A DNA stretch of 21,602 bases from Clostridium sp. UBA4108 (GTDB lineage Bacteria > Bacillota > Clostridia > Clostridiales > Clostridiaceae), in NCBI GenBank assembly GCA_002381695.1, contig DFXM01000042.1, positions 1 through 21,602 of the forward strand, written 5' to 3'. Numbering within the stretch: position 1 is the first letter of the stretch; every line of letters starts with the position of its first letter. The notes below the pieces were generated by a model, which made no database searches, was not told the DNA's origin, and saw nothing but the letters and a program-made list of their open reading frames with translations. Of this stretch, positions 6,690 to 14,838 are shown piece after piece. The position numbers were made by a program, and so were the translations under genes.

Positions 6690-7595
6690 TTACTTATCAA
6701 TTGATAACGCTAGATAACAAGCTCCATACATCCCTGCATCATTTACTAATTTTGCCTGAATTATATCTGTATTTTTACTATATATATTTAAGGCTCTTTC
6801 ACTGAATCGCTTTCTTATTTCATTAAAAAATCTATCTCCTTGAGCTGATATGCCTCCACCTATTACTACTAAGCCTGGATCTAATAAATGAACTAAATTT
6901 ACAATTCCTGTAGTTATATGGTCTAAAAACTCATTATATATATCTATTGCCAGTTTCTCTCCGCCATCAACCCTTTTCATTATCTCTTCTCCATTAATTT
7001 CTTTAATACCTGAAGCTTCAGCATAACTTCTAATAAAGGAAGAAGTTGAAGCATATCTCTCATAACACCCAATATGTCCACAATTGCAAGTCTTTCCTTC
7101 TTCATTTATGATAACATGTCCCAGTTCTCCAGCTGCTCCATTAACTCCCCTTAAAACTTTTCCATTAACAACAATTCCACTACCAACGCCTGTTCCAATA
7201 GTTATGCATACAAATGTATTTCTTCCTTTAGCACTACCCATCCACATTTCCCCAATAGCTGCTGCATTAACATCATTTTCAACAGCTACTGGCAGATCTA
7301 TCTCACTCTTAATTGTGTCTACCATAGTTGTTCCATTATAGTTATTTAAATTTGGTGCGTAGGTTACTATTCCTCTTTCTGCATCTACTATTCCCGCAGT
7401 AGATATACCTATTCCATGTATATCATAGCTTTTCCTCAATTCCCTAATCTTTTCTATAATAGAAGATGGTATAGTATTTTTACAATCCACTATAGGAGTT
7501 TCATACTTATCTTTAATTATTATATCTCCTTGAAAGTTGATAATTGCATACTTAATAAAAGTTCCCCCTACATCAAAACAAGCGATGTTTTCCAT
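6690..7595 (-). CDS. ROK-family sugar kinase (glucokinase-like)
   Basis: This is a 301-residue cytoplasmic ATP-dependent sugar kinase, most likely phosphorylating glucose or a related hexose. The phosphate-binding motif DVGGT is at residues 8-12 and the catalytic Asp is D108 in ENDVN. The ROK signature includes GELGH (156-160), whose His is a zinc ligand, and CNCGHIGCYE (170-179) with cysteines C170, C172 and C177. There is no N-terminal DNA-binding domain, so it is an enzyme and not a ROK repressor. The ATG follows AGGAGG. It lies 115 bases downstream of the clp gene, with its own extended -10 element in the gap. Glucokinase is the commonest role for this branch, but N-acetylmannosamine or fructose kinase activity cannot be excluded. 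Confidence 0.88.
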   Translation of the reverse strand: MENIACFDVGGTFIKYAIINFQGDIIIKDKYETPIVDCKNTIPSSIIEKIRELRKSYDIHGIGISTAGIVDAERGIVTYAPNLNNYNGTTMVDTIKSEIDLPVAVENDVNAAAIGEMWMGSAKGRNTFVCITIGTGVGSGIVVNGKVLRGVNGAAGELGHVIINEEGKTCNCGHIGCYERYASTSSFIRSYAEASGIKEINGEEIMKRVDGGEKLAIDIYNEFLDHITTGIVNLVHLLDPGLVVIGGGISAQGDRFFNEIRKRFSERALNIYSKNTDIIQAKLVNDAGMYGACYLALSIDK

Positions 7596-7628
7596 GTTAA
7601 AACCTCCTAAAATCCTAATGTACCTTTT

Positions 7629-7655
7629 AGTATACCATCTTCAATAAAATTACAA
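7629..7655 (-). promoter_or_regulatory. Candidate promoter of the ROK kinase gene
   Basis: The minus strand carries TGGTATACT, an extended -10 (TATACT at 7629-7634, TG at 7636-7637). TTGTAA (7650-7655) lies upstream at a short spacing of 15 bases. The leader would be about 27 bases long. Confidence 0.45.
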
Positions 7656-7679
7656 TATACATTTTAAAATAATAATCAA

Positions 7680-7711
7680 TTTAAACAAAGATAACTTTAA
7701 TTAATAAAGTT
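7680..7711 (-). terminator. Possible weak terminator after the clp gene
   Basis: A 7-pair all-AT-rich stem (aacttta at 7693-7699 with taaagtt at 7705-7711) overlaps the clp stop codon and is followed on the minus strand by a moderately T-rich run. It is much weaker than the other terminators here, so read-through into the kinase gene is possible. Confidence 0.3.
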
Positions 7712-10323
7712 TATTCTCCTATTAGCTTTGCTTTGCCTTCCACCAATATATGAATATCATCCTCTTTTCCATCAATGATAATGTGGCATCCTCTGTAAGC
7801 TTCTCCTGATATTATCTTTTTAGCAATAGCTGTTTCTAAAGTATTTCCTATATATCGTTTAAGTGGTCTTGCTCCATAAATTGGATCATAGCCTTCTCTA
7901 GCTAGAATTTCTTTAGCATTATCTGTTATATCCATGGTAATATTTCTTTCCACAAGTCTGTTTTTCACATCTTGAAGGAAGATATCAATGATTCTCTTAA
8001 TTCCTTCCATATCTAAAGGCTTAAACATAATGATATCGTCAACTCTATTTAAAAACTCTGGCTTAAATCTATGTTTCATTTCATTCATAACAATTTTTTT
8101 AGTTTCCTCTAAAATTTGGTGTTCATTTTCCAATAAATAACTGCTGCCTATATTAGAGGTCATAATTATTATAGTGTTCTTAAAGTCTACTGTTTTTCCT
8201 TTATTATCTGTTAATCTACCATCATCTAATATTTGAAGGAATATATTAAATACATCCTCATGAGCTTTTTCAATCTCATCGAATAGTATAACTGAATAAG
8301 GTTTTCTTCTAACTGCTTCTGTTAATTGTCCACCTTCTTCATAGCCTACATATCCTGGAGGAGCTCCTATAAGTCTGGATACAGCATATTTTTCCATGTA
8401 TTCAGACATATCGATTCGTATAATATTTTCTTCACTATCAAATAAGTTTCTAGCTAAGGTTTTAGCAAGCTCAGTCTTACCAACTCCAGTAGGACCTAAG
8501 AAGATAAAGGAACCTATAGGCTTATTCTCATCTTTTAATCCTGCTCTTGCCCTAATAACTGCATTAGCCACTGCAGTTACAGCTTCTTCTTGACCAATTA
8601 CCCTTTTCTGAAGATCATCCTCTAGTCTCAATAGTTTATCTCTTTCTCCTTCTACCAATCTAGTTATAGGTATTCCAGTCCAATTTGAAACTATCTGTGA
8701 AATTTCCTCCTCTGTCACCTCTTCCTTTAAAAGAGCTGAATCATAATTTATCTTCATAGCTTCTTCTTTTTTCACTATTTCTTCTTCAAGTTTAGGTATT
8801 ATTCCATATTTAAGCTCAGCAGCCTTATTTAAGTCATAATCTCTCTCATACTTTTCAACATTACCTCGCGCATCATCTAACTGTTCCTTTAATCTCCTAA
8901 TATCGAGAATCTGTGATTTTTCTTTTTCATATTTTGAGGTCATTTCGTCATTTTTCTCTCTAAGATCTGCTAATTCCTTTTGCAGATGCTCTAATCTTAT
9001 TTTAGATTCCTCATCTTTTTCATTAAGTAAAGCTTCTCTTTCAGTTTCCAATGTAAATAATTTTCTTCTCACTACATCTAACTCTGTTGGAAGAGAATCA
9101 ATTTCACTTCTAATCATAGCTCCTGCTTCATCTATAAGATCTATGGCTTTATCTGGCAAAAATCTATCCTGGATATATCTATGAGATAGTTTTGCTGCTG
9201 CCACTATGGCTGAATCATGAATTCTTATTCCATGGTGAATTTCAAATCTCTCTTTTAACCCTCTCAATATGGATATTGTATCCTGTACTGTAGGCTCATC
9301 GGCTATTACTGGCTGGAATCTTCTCTCTAGCGCCTTATCTTTTTCAATATATTGTCTATACTCATCAAAGGTAGTGGCCCCTATACAGTTTAGTTCTCCT
9401 CTTGCCAGCATTGGTTTAATTAAATTTCCTGCATCCATAGATCCTTCAGTTTTACCTGCACCCACTATGGTATGAATTTCATCTATAAATAATATAATCT
9501 TTCCATTTGCACTTTGAACCTCTTTTAATACAGCTTTTAATCTCTCTTCGAATTCTCCCCTATATTTAGCACCTGCAATTAATGCTCCCATGTCTAGAGA
9601 AAATATTATTCTATCCTTTAATCCTTCCGGTACATCTCCTCTTACAATTCTCTCAGCTAATCCTTCAACTATGGCAGTTTTACCAACTCCTGGTTCTCCT
9701 ATAAGTACAGGATTATTCTTAGTTCTCCTTGATAATATTCTTATCACCCTTCTAATCTCTTCATCTCTTCCTATAACAGGATCTAATTTACCTTCCAGTG
9801 CAAGATCAGTTAAATCTTTTCCATATTTATTTAATGTTGGAGTATTTCTATTATTCTCCTTTCCCCTAGTAACTGAATTTGTATTATCTTGAATGACTTC
9901 TCCCTTAGATAATTCATTCCTTAACTTGTTAAAATCCACTCCCAAATTAGATAAAATAGTGTATGCAACACCTTCCGGCTCTCTTATAATTGCAAGTAAT
10001 ATATGCTCTGGAGAAACAAAATTGTGATTTAATCCTCTTGCTTCTACAACGCTTAACTCTACTAATCTCTTTGTTCTTGGAGTTAAATAAATTTCATCTA
10101 TTGGCATATCAATATCGCCATATCCTATATACTTCTCAACAAGCTCTTTAACCCTATCTAATGTAACCCCTATATTATTTAATAACTGAGATGCCATGCC
10201 CTCTTCTTTTATTACTCCCATTAGCATATGCTCAGTTCCAACATAGCCATGTTTAAAGTTTCTTGCTTCTTCATTTCCAAGCATTAGGACTTTTCTTGCT
10301 CTTTCATTAAACTTATTGAACAT
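7711..10323 (-). CDS. clpC: Clp ATPase with ClpC-type N-domain and ClpB-type core
   Basis: This 870-residue AAA+ chaperone closes the ctsR-mcsA-mcsB operon, where clpC is expected. Residues 1-140 are a ClpC-type double Clp_N domain, and E31 and E106 occupy the positions that bind phosphoarginine in B. subtilis ClpC. From about residue 165 the sequence reads as ClpB: KYGKDLTDLALEGKLDP, Walker A1 at 209-216, Walker B1 D281-E282, arginine fingers R334-R335, then a coiled-coil M-domain of about 120 residues (405-530) where ClpC has a short one. D2 has Walker A2 at 610-617, Walker B2 D682-E683, GAPPGYVGYEEGGQLTEAVR and sensor 2 R819. Pore tyrosines are Y254 and Y658. The stretch after NIGS (724-727) shows no VGF/IGL tripeptide for docking ClpP. 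The length fits ClpB (about 860), not ClpC (about 810-820). It is therefore probably a disaggregase; the symbol reflects locus position only. Confidence 0.93.
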   Translation of the reverse strand: MFNKFNERARKVLMLGNEEARNFKHGYVGTEHMLMGVIKEEGMASQLLNNIGVTLDRVKELVEKYIGYGDIDMPIDEIYLTPRTKRLVELSVVEARGLNHNFVSPEHILLAIIREPEGVAYTILSNLGVDFNKLRNELSKGEVIQDNTNSVTRGKENNRNTPTLNKYGKDLTDLALEGKLDPVIGRDEEIRRVIRILSRRTKNNPVLIGEPGVGKTAIVEGLAERIVRGDVPEGLKDRIIFSLDMGALIAGAKYRGEFEERLKAVLKEVQSANGKIILFIDEIHTIVGAGKTEGSMDAGNLIKPMLARGELNCIGATTFDEYRQYIEKDKALERRFQPVIADEPTVQDTISILRGLKERFEIHHGIRIHDSAIVAAAKLSHRYIQDRFLPDKAIDLIDEAGAMIRSEIDSLPTELDVVRRKLFTLETEREALLNEKDEESKIRLEHLQKELADLREKNDEMTSKYEKEKSQILDIRRLKEQLDDARGNVEKYERDYDLNKAAELKYGIIPKLEEEIVKKEEAMKINYDSALLKEEVTEEEISQIVSNWTGIPITRLVEGERDKLLRLEDDLQKRVIGQEEAVTAVANAVIRARAGLKDENKPIGSFIFLGPTGVGKTELAKTLARNLFDSEENIIRIDMSEYMEKYAVSRLIGAPPGYVGYEEGGQLTEAVRRKPYSVILFDEIEKAHEDVFNIFLQILDDGRLTDNKGKTVDFKNTIIIMTSNIGSSYLLENEHQILEETKKIVMNEMKHRFKPEFLNRVDDIIMFKPLDMEGIKRIIDIFLQDVKNRLVERNITMDITDNAKEILAREGYDPIYGARPLKRYIGNTLETAIAKKIISGEAYRGCHIIIDGKEDDIHILVEGKAKLIGE

Positions 10324-10346
10324 ACAATTATCACCCCTTAACCATT

Positions 10347-11369
10347 CTATTTTAATTTATTTCTCATAATCTCAGCTCTCTTAACATTCCTTTGATATTC
10401 ATTTAATATAGTTCCTGCATTGCTTTGCATAGTTGATGATAAGCCGTTTATCATAAGTTCATTAATTAAATCCTTTTCTATATCTTGAATTATGTTCATT
10501 TCTATACCTAATCTTATATATGACAACAACTCTAAAGCTTCTTGTGAAGACAATACCCTCGAATATTTTAATAAGCCCAAAGCTCTCATGATTTTATCCT
10601 CAAATTCATCTCTATAAGTTCTAAAATACTTTTCTCTAGCTTCCTTTTCTTCTAAAATGATTTTATTAACTACTACTACTAAGTTGTCTATTATCTCTTC
10701 TTCACTAGGACCCAATGTAACTTGATTAGATATTTGATATATATTCCCATATCCTTTTGATCCTTCCCCAAATAGCCCTCTAATAGTCATCCCCATTTTA
10801 CTAAGCATATTACCCAACCTATCTATTGTTCCTAATCTTGAAAGCATTGGTAAATGAATCATTACTGATGCTCTTAATCCTGTACCTATATTAGTTGGGC
10901 AGCTAGTTAAATATCCAAGCTCCTCATCATATGCAAACTCTAATTCTTCTTCCAGCATGTTATCTACATCATTAATAGTTTCATAACATTCCTTCAAATT
11001 TAATCCTTCACTTATACATTGAAGTCTCAAATGGTCTTCTTCGTTTATCATTATACTAATACTTTTCTCTTTGTCTATTATAAATGCTGATTTCTCTCTA
11101 TTTTCTAATAATGACTCACTAATGATATGCTTTTCTACAAAAGAAGCCCCTAATAATTCATCTACATTCCACATATAAATTATCTCAAAGTTTGATGTAC
11201 TATCATCTTTCTTAAAAAATCCGCTTTTTATTTTTTCAATAGCTTCTTTTCCCTGATCATTATCCATTCTATTTGGAAAAGGTACTCCTTTTATATTTCT
11301 CGCTAATCTAACTCTACTACTTATAACCACATCATCATTAACTCTGTTACTCTCAAACCAATTCTCCAT
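10347..11369 (-). CDS. mcsB: Protein arginine kinase McsB
   Basis: McsB phosphorylates arginine residues of misfolded proteins and of CtsR, marking them for a Clp ATPase. The 340-residue protein has the phosphagen-kinase-like catalytic domain: SSRVRLARN at 17-25, NEEDHLRL at 109-116, the active-site region SCPTNIGTGLRAS (C157, R166), and the glycine-rich GEGSKGYGNIYQISNQVTLG at 201-220. A C-terminal helical domain follows. Near the C-terminus QRNVKRAEIMR aligns with the family's RDxxRA segment that, from memory, binds phosphoarginine allosterically; here the Asp appears as Asn328. The ATG follows GGGGGAT, and the gene lies 13 bases after mcsA and 23 before the clp gene, so it is clearly in the same operon. 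The catalytic residues appear intact. Confidence 0.95.
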   Translation of the reverse strand: MENWFESNRVNDDVVISSRVRLARNIKGVPFPNRMDNDQGKEAIEKIKSGFFKKDDSTSNFEIIYMWNVDELLGASFVEKHIISESLLENREKSAFIIDKEKSISIMINEEDHLRLQCISEGLNLKECYETINDVDNMLEEELEFAYDEELGYLTSCPTNIGTGLRASVMIHLPMLSRLGTIDRLGNMLSKMGMTIRGLFGEGSKGYGNIYQISNQVTLGPSEEEIIDNLVVVVNKIILEEKEAREKYFRTYRDEFEDKIMRALGLLKYSRVLSSQEALELLSYIRLGIEMNIIQDIEKDLINELMINGLSSTMQSNAGTILNEYQRNVKRAEIMRNKLK

Positions 11370-11382
11370 ATCCTATCCCCCA

Positions 11383-11892
11383 CTATGAATTTAATTTTCT
11401 TAGTTCATCTCTAATTTCTGCTGCTTTTTCAAATTCCTCTAGTGAAATAGCCTTTTGTAATTCTTGCTTTAGCCTCAAAATCTCTCTTTTTAAAAGGATT
11501 TGTTTTCCACTTGTCTTAGGAATCTTACCTCTATGCTCCAAAGATGGTTGTACTCTTCTCACTACTTGATCTACAGTAGATTTAAATGTGCTATAGCACT
11601 GGCTACATCCAAGCAATCCCTTCTCCCTAAAATCTCTATAGGTAGTTCCACACACATCACATGACACTTCACTAGGTAACGCTGTTTTTGTAGATGGATT
11701 CATATAGTCAATTAATCCACTCAACATATCCTGAAATGAAAATTTATTATTAAGTTTTATATCACTTAATAAAATTCCTCCCTCTACAGTTTTAGCACAC
11801 TCATCGCATATGTGCTTTTCTTCTTTTTCACCATTTATTATCTTAGTCATATGAAAATTAGCCTCTTTTTCTCCACATACCTGACATAACAT
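11383..11892 (-). CDS. mcsA: McsB activator McsA (zinc-finger/UVR protein)
   Basis: McsA binds zinc and activates the arginine kinase McsB, helping to deliver CtsR and other targets. The 169-residue protein carries CxxC pairs at C3/C6 and C29/C32, and a second zinc module at C78/C81 and C96/C99. The C-terminal UVR-type helix (about 135-168, LKQELQKAISLEEFEKAAEI) resembles UvrB/UvrC interaction motifs. I start at the ATG 11890-11892, 8 bases after AGGAG; an in-frame GTG three codons earlier overlaps that ribosome site. It is sandwiched between ctsR (20 bases upstream) and mcsB (13 bases downstream). It is slightly shorter than B. subtilis McsA (about 185), but all eight cysteines are kept. Confidence 0.94.
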   Translation of the reverse strand: MLCQVCGEKEANFHMTKIINGEKEEKHICDECAKTVEGGILLSDIKLNNKFSFQDMLSGLIDYMNPSTKTALPSEVSCDVCGTTYRDFREKGLLGCSQCYSTFKSTVDQVVRRVQPSLEHRGKIPKTSGKQILLKREILRLKQELQKAISLEEFEKAAEIRDELRKLNS

Positions 11893-11911
11893 AACTCTCA
11901 CTCCTATTTCC

Positions 11912-12370
11912 CTATTTAAAAATATTTAAAATGATACTTCTTAAAATATCTGCCCTCACCTTATTCTTATTATCCATTGCAAGATTTAAAGTTCTATCAT
12001 TGATTACACTTTTTATTATTAATACTTCTCTTTGTGTCAACACATCACTCTCATAAAGGCCCTCTATAAGCTTATTCGCTGCATCATTTGTAATATAATC
12101 TCCTATCTTATCTATTAACAATTCAACTAAGGATTTATCATTTGCATAACATATTCTAGTTATCTTTATACATCCTCCTCCACCTCTTCTGCTTTCAATA
12201 TAATACCCTTTATCTTGAGTAAATCTAGTAGTCAAAACATAATTTATTTGAGAAGGTGCACAACTAAAATAATTTGCTAACTCATTTCTCTGAATTTCCA
12301 CCTCTTCACTCTTCGTCTCGTCCAATAATTCTTTTATAAATCCTTCTATTACATCTGATAATCTAGCCAC
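11912..12370 (-). CDS. ctsR: Heat-shock repressor CtsR
   Basis: CtsR is the dimeric repressor of clp genes in Firmicutes and represses its own operon at normal temperature. The 152-residue protein has the winged helix-turn-helix (about 24-70), including the heat-sensing glycine-rich wing RRGGGG at residues 61-66 that enters the minor groove. The C-terminal part (about 80-152) is the dimer domain. The start is a GTG at 12368-12370, with AGGGG five bases upstream. It is the first gene of the operon, with a good CtsR operator in the leader region. Family and function are certain; the GTG start is likely, as the sequence MARLSD matches the usual N-terminus. Confidence 0.96.
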   Translation of the reverse strand: MARLSDVIEGFIKELLDETKSEEVEIQRNELANYFSCAPSQINYVLTTRFTQDKGYYIESRRGGGGCIKITRICYANDKSLVELLIDKIGDYITNDAANKLIEGLYESDVLTQREVLIIKSVINDRTLNLAMDNKNKVRADILRSIILNIFK

Positions 12371-12501
12371 TTAAACCCCTACCTTCTGTTATTGAACTCA
12401 TATCCTATAATAAATTGCTTCTATATGAGTCTTTCTATAATTATTTCCTCCATTATGCTAAATTTAAACCTATTCTTTAAAATTTTATAAACGTTATTTA
12501 C

Positions 12502-12518
12502 TTTGACTTTCTTTGACC
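12502..12518 (-). promoter_or_regulatory. CtsR operator of the ctsR-mcsA-mcsB-clp operon
   Basis: The minus strand reads GGTCAAAGAAAGTCAAA, a near-perfect direct heptamer repeat matching the known CtsR box (RGTCAAA-NAN-RGTCAAA). It begins about 10 bases downstream of a perfect TATAAT, so bound CtsR would cover the transcription start. It implies autoregulation of the operon. Confidence 0.9.
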
Positions 12519-12528
12519 TTAATAAGAT

Positions 12529-12555
12529 ATTATATGCTCTTCAAAAAATTTTCAA
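12529..12555 (-). promoter_or_regulatory. Candidate promoter of the ctsR operon
   Basis: TATAAT (minus strand, 12529-12534) is preceded by TTGAAA (12550-12555) with a 15-base spacer, shorter than the ideal 17. Transcription would begin near 12522, directly beside the CtsR operator, leaving a leader of about 150 bases. A second possible -10, TATAAA at 12484-12489, lies beyond the operator. Confidence 0.55.
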
Positions 12556-12714
12556 TGCTTATATGCTTTCAAATTTTCATATTTTTAATTAGTATTCATG
12601 ACTATACTAAATTAATTATGCTATTCTTACTTTTTCTAGTTATTTCTCCATTTATGTTATTGACTTAATTCTATGCTTTGTTTTAAATAGTTGTTGATTT
12701 TAGAATTACATATT

Positions 12715-12770
12715 AAAAAATATAAATAAGGTACTTTTCCTATTGGAAAAGTACCTTATTTATATATTTT
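12715..12770 (-). terminator. Strong terminator overlapping the end of the small hypothetical gene
   Basis: A 20-base arm (12721-12740) pairs perfectly with 12745-12764 around the loop tatt, and flanking A6 and T4 runs extend the stem. The stop codon of the hypothetical gene (12740-12742) lies in the loop, so the last codons form one arm. The symmetry allows termination in both directions, which would shield the ctsR promoter from upstream transcription. Confidence 0.9.
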
Positions 12771-12964
12771 CTATCCTTATATAAAGTTGAAATGCCTTCA
12801 TCAAATTGGCAATAATTAATAGTAATTAATTTTTCATCATAATACCTTATATTAATATTTTCTTCAGTCATTAAAGCAACTTCTATAGAGGTCCCTTCCT
12901 TAACATAACTAAAGCTTCTTAAATCTTGTACTACTTCGCACACGTTTTCCTTGTTTTTAATCAT
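12740..12964 (-). CDS. Small hypothetical protein (74 residues)
   Basis: I do not recognise this protein. It starts MIKNKENVCEVVQDLRSFSY and is acidic to neutral, without a signal peptide or membrane segment; the alternation of charged and hydrophobic residues (EVALMTEENINIRYY) suggests a small beta-rich domain. The ATG at 12962-12964 follows GGAGG, a better start than an in-frame ATG 36 bases upstream that has none. The last codons lie inside a strong terminator. It is preceded by its own promoter-like element and follows the ABC exporter by about 100 bases. The clear ribosome site and terminator make it a likely real gene. Confidence 0.7.
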   Translation of the reverse strand: MIKNKENVCEVVQDLRSFSYVKEGTSIEVALMTEENINIRYYDEKLITINYCQFDEGISTLYKDRKYINKVLFQ

Positions 12965-13017
12965 ATCGCTCCTCCATATTCTATATATTACCATAAGCAT
13001 TAAAAGCAGACCTTACT

Positions 13018-13047
13018 ATTTTATCACAAGTTCACTATACTTATAAA
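13018..13047 (-). promoter_or_regulatory. Candidate promoter of the small hypothetical gene
   Basis: TGATAAAAT gives an extended -10 (TAAAAT at 13018-13023 on the minus strand), with TTTATA (13042-13047) 18 bases upstream as a weak -35. The leader would be about 45 bases. Confidence 0.4.
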
Positions 13048-13067
13048 TCCTTTTTCTTTAGTATTTA

Positions 13068-14810
13068 TTAATCCTCAATAGATTTATCATCTAAAAATCC
13101 ATTAAACTGAGAATTATATAACTTAGAATACATTCCATTGTAGTTTAAAAGTTCTTCGTGGGTTCCTTGCTCTTTTATCCCTTCTTTAGTTAGCACTACT
13201 ATTTCATCTGCATTTTTTACAGTAGATAACCTGTGAGCAACTACTATAGTTGTTCTACCTTTAGATAATTCCTCTAAAGACTTCTGTATGATAAGCTCAG
13301 AGGCATTATCTAGTGCAGATGTAGCTTCATCAAGTATTAATATAGGTGGATTCTTTAAAAACACTCTAGCTATAGATATTCTTTGCTTCTGTCCCCCTGA
13401 TAATTTAACTCCTCTTTCCCCAACATAAGTTTCATATCCTTCAGGTAGGGAAACAATGAAGTCATGGATATTAGCCTTCTTTGCAGCTTCTATAACTTGA
13501 TCATCATTTGCTTCTGGATTACCATATAAGATATTATCCTTAATAGTTCCTGTGAATAGAAATACATCTTGTTGAACTACCCCTACATTTTTCCTTAATG
13601 ATTTTAATTTTATGCTCTTTATATTTTCTCCATCAATAGTTAAATCTCCTTCATTTAATTCATAAAATCTTGGAATTAAATGGCAAATAGTTGTTTTCCC
13701 ACCTCCTGATGGCCCAACTAACGCTAAAGTTTTTCCAGCATTAATACTTAAATTAATATTTGATAGTATTTCTGTACTATCATTATATTTAAAAGTAACA
13801 TTTTTAAATTCAATATTTCCTTCTACATTTTCTATATCCTTAGCATTTTCACTATCTATTATTTCAGGTTTAGTTTCCATCATTTCTATAAATCTCTGGA
13901 ATCCAGACATACCAGTTTGATATTGCTCTATGAATGATGTAAGCCTTCTAATAGGTTGCATAAAATAAGCTATATACAAGAAGTAAGTAGCTAAATCAAC
14001 TATATCTATCTCACCTTTATAAACAAAGTATCCACCAAATCCTAAGACTATTACATTAAGCATATCTACAAGAAATTTCATTCCAGACATAAATTCGGCC
14101 ATATATTTATAAGAATATGATCTGCTTGTTTTAAACTCTACATTTCCCTCATCAAATTTATCCATTTCATATTCTTCATTTGTAAAAGATTTTGCAACTC
14201 TTATACCAGAAATGCTACTTTCTATTTTTGTATTAACTAATGCAATTTTTTTTCTTACATCATAAAAAGCTTTAGACATTTTTACTCTTTTAGTAAGAGC
14301 AAACCATATAATTATAGGTATGAACATAAATACAATTATAGTTAACTTAATATTTATATTACACAATAGTATAAAAGAACCTATTAACATTACTAATGAT
14401 ATAAATAAATCCTCAGGCCCATGATGTGCCAGTTCTGATATATCCATCAAGTCATTAACTATTCTAGACATTATATTTCCTGTTTTATTATTATCAAAAT
14501 AACTAAAAGATAAAGTTTGCAAATGAGAAAATACCTCTTTTCTCATATCATACTGCATCCTCACTCCCATAACATGTCCCCAATAATCAACTATGTAACT
14601 AGCTATTAATTTTATTATGTATAATACTGCTAATACAAATGTAAATATTAATATAGTTCTTAAATTTTTATTTGGTATAGCATCTTTTAACAAAAAGTTT
14701 GTTAACATAGGAAATACCAAATCCATTATTGCAACTAAAAACGCACATACCATGTCTAAAATAAATAAACCTCTATGTGGTTTATAGTAAGAAATAAATT
14801 TTTTTATCAT
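13068..14810 (-). CDS. ABC exporter, fused membrane and ATPase domains (MsbA/multidrug type)
   Basis: This 580-residue half-transporter would work as a homodimer or with a partner to export lipids, drugs or peptides across the membrane. The first 310 residues hold about six transmembrane helices (starting near 15, 50, 125, 150, 235 and 270) of the ABC type 1 exporter fold. The ATPase domain has Walker A GPSGGGKT at 366-373, the Q-loop in VVQQDVF (411-417), the signature LSGGQ at 470-474, Walker B ILILDE at 490-495 and the switch His526. I chose the ATG at 14808-14810, seven bases after AAGGGGG, over an upstream in-frame ATG. It follows the aminopeptidase gene by 67 bases that contain a hairpin. 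There is no peptidase domain at the N-terminus, so it is not a bacteriocin maturation exporter. The substrate is unknown. Confidence 0.93.
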   Translation of the reverse strand: MIKKFISYYKPHRGLFILDMVCAFLVAIMDLVFPMLTNFLLKDAIPNKNLRTILIFTFVLAVLYIIKLIASYIVDYWGHVMGVRMQYDMRKEVFSHLQTLSFSYFDNNKTGNIMSRIVNDLMDISELAHHGPEDLFISLVMLIGSFILLCNINIKLTIIVFMFIPIIIWFALTKRVKMSKAFYDVRKKIALVNTKIESSISGIRVAKSFTNEEYEMDKFDEGNVEFKTSRSYSYKYMAEFMSGMKFLVDMLNVIVLGFGGYFVYKGEIDIVDLATYFLYIAYFMQPIRRLTSFIEQYQTGMSGFQRFIEMMETKPEIIDSENAKDIENVEGNIEFKNVTFKYNDSTEILSNINLSINAGKTLALVGPSGGGKTTICHLIPRFYELNEGDLTIDGENIKSIKLKSLRKNVGVVQQDVFLFTGTIKDNILYGNPEANDDQVIEAAKKANIHDFIVSLPEGYETYVGERGVKLSGGQKQRISIARVFLKNPPILILDEATSALDNASELIIQKSLEELSKGRTTIVVAHRLSTVKNADEIVVLTKEGIKEQGTHEELLNYNGMYSKLYNSQFNGFLDDKSIED

Positions 14811-14838
14811 TTTTATGCCCCCTTCATTTACAAATATC

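Larger units (their letters stand above)
12371..12739. other. Intergenic region upstream of ctsR
   Basis: This 369-base AT-rich gap holds, from left to right, an inverted repeat in the ctsR leader (actcatat at 12396-12403 with atatgagt at 12423-12430), the CtsR operator (12502-12518), the ctsR promoter (12529-12555) and half of the terminator of the next gene (from 12715). The word GCATATAA is repeated directly just upstream of the CtsR operator, once overlapping the -10. I see no convincing small gene in it on either strand. Confidence 0.6.

Noticed and set aside
12396..12430. Eight-base inverted repeat in the ctsR leader
   Set aside because: The 19-base loop and short AT-rich arms make a functional fold uncertain; no ribosome site or known riboswitch feature is included.
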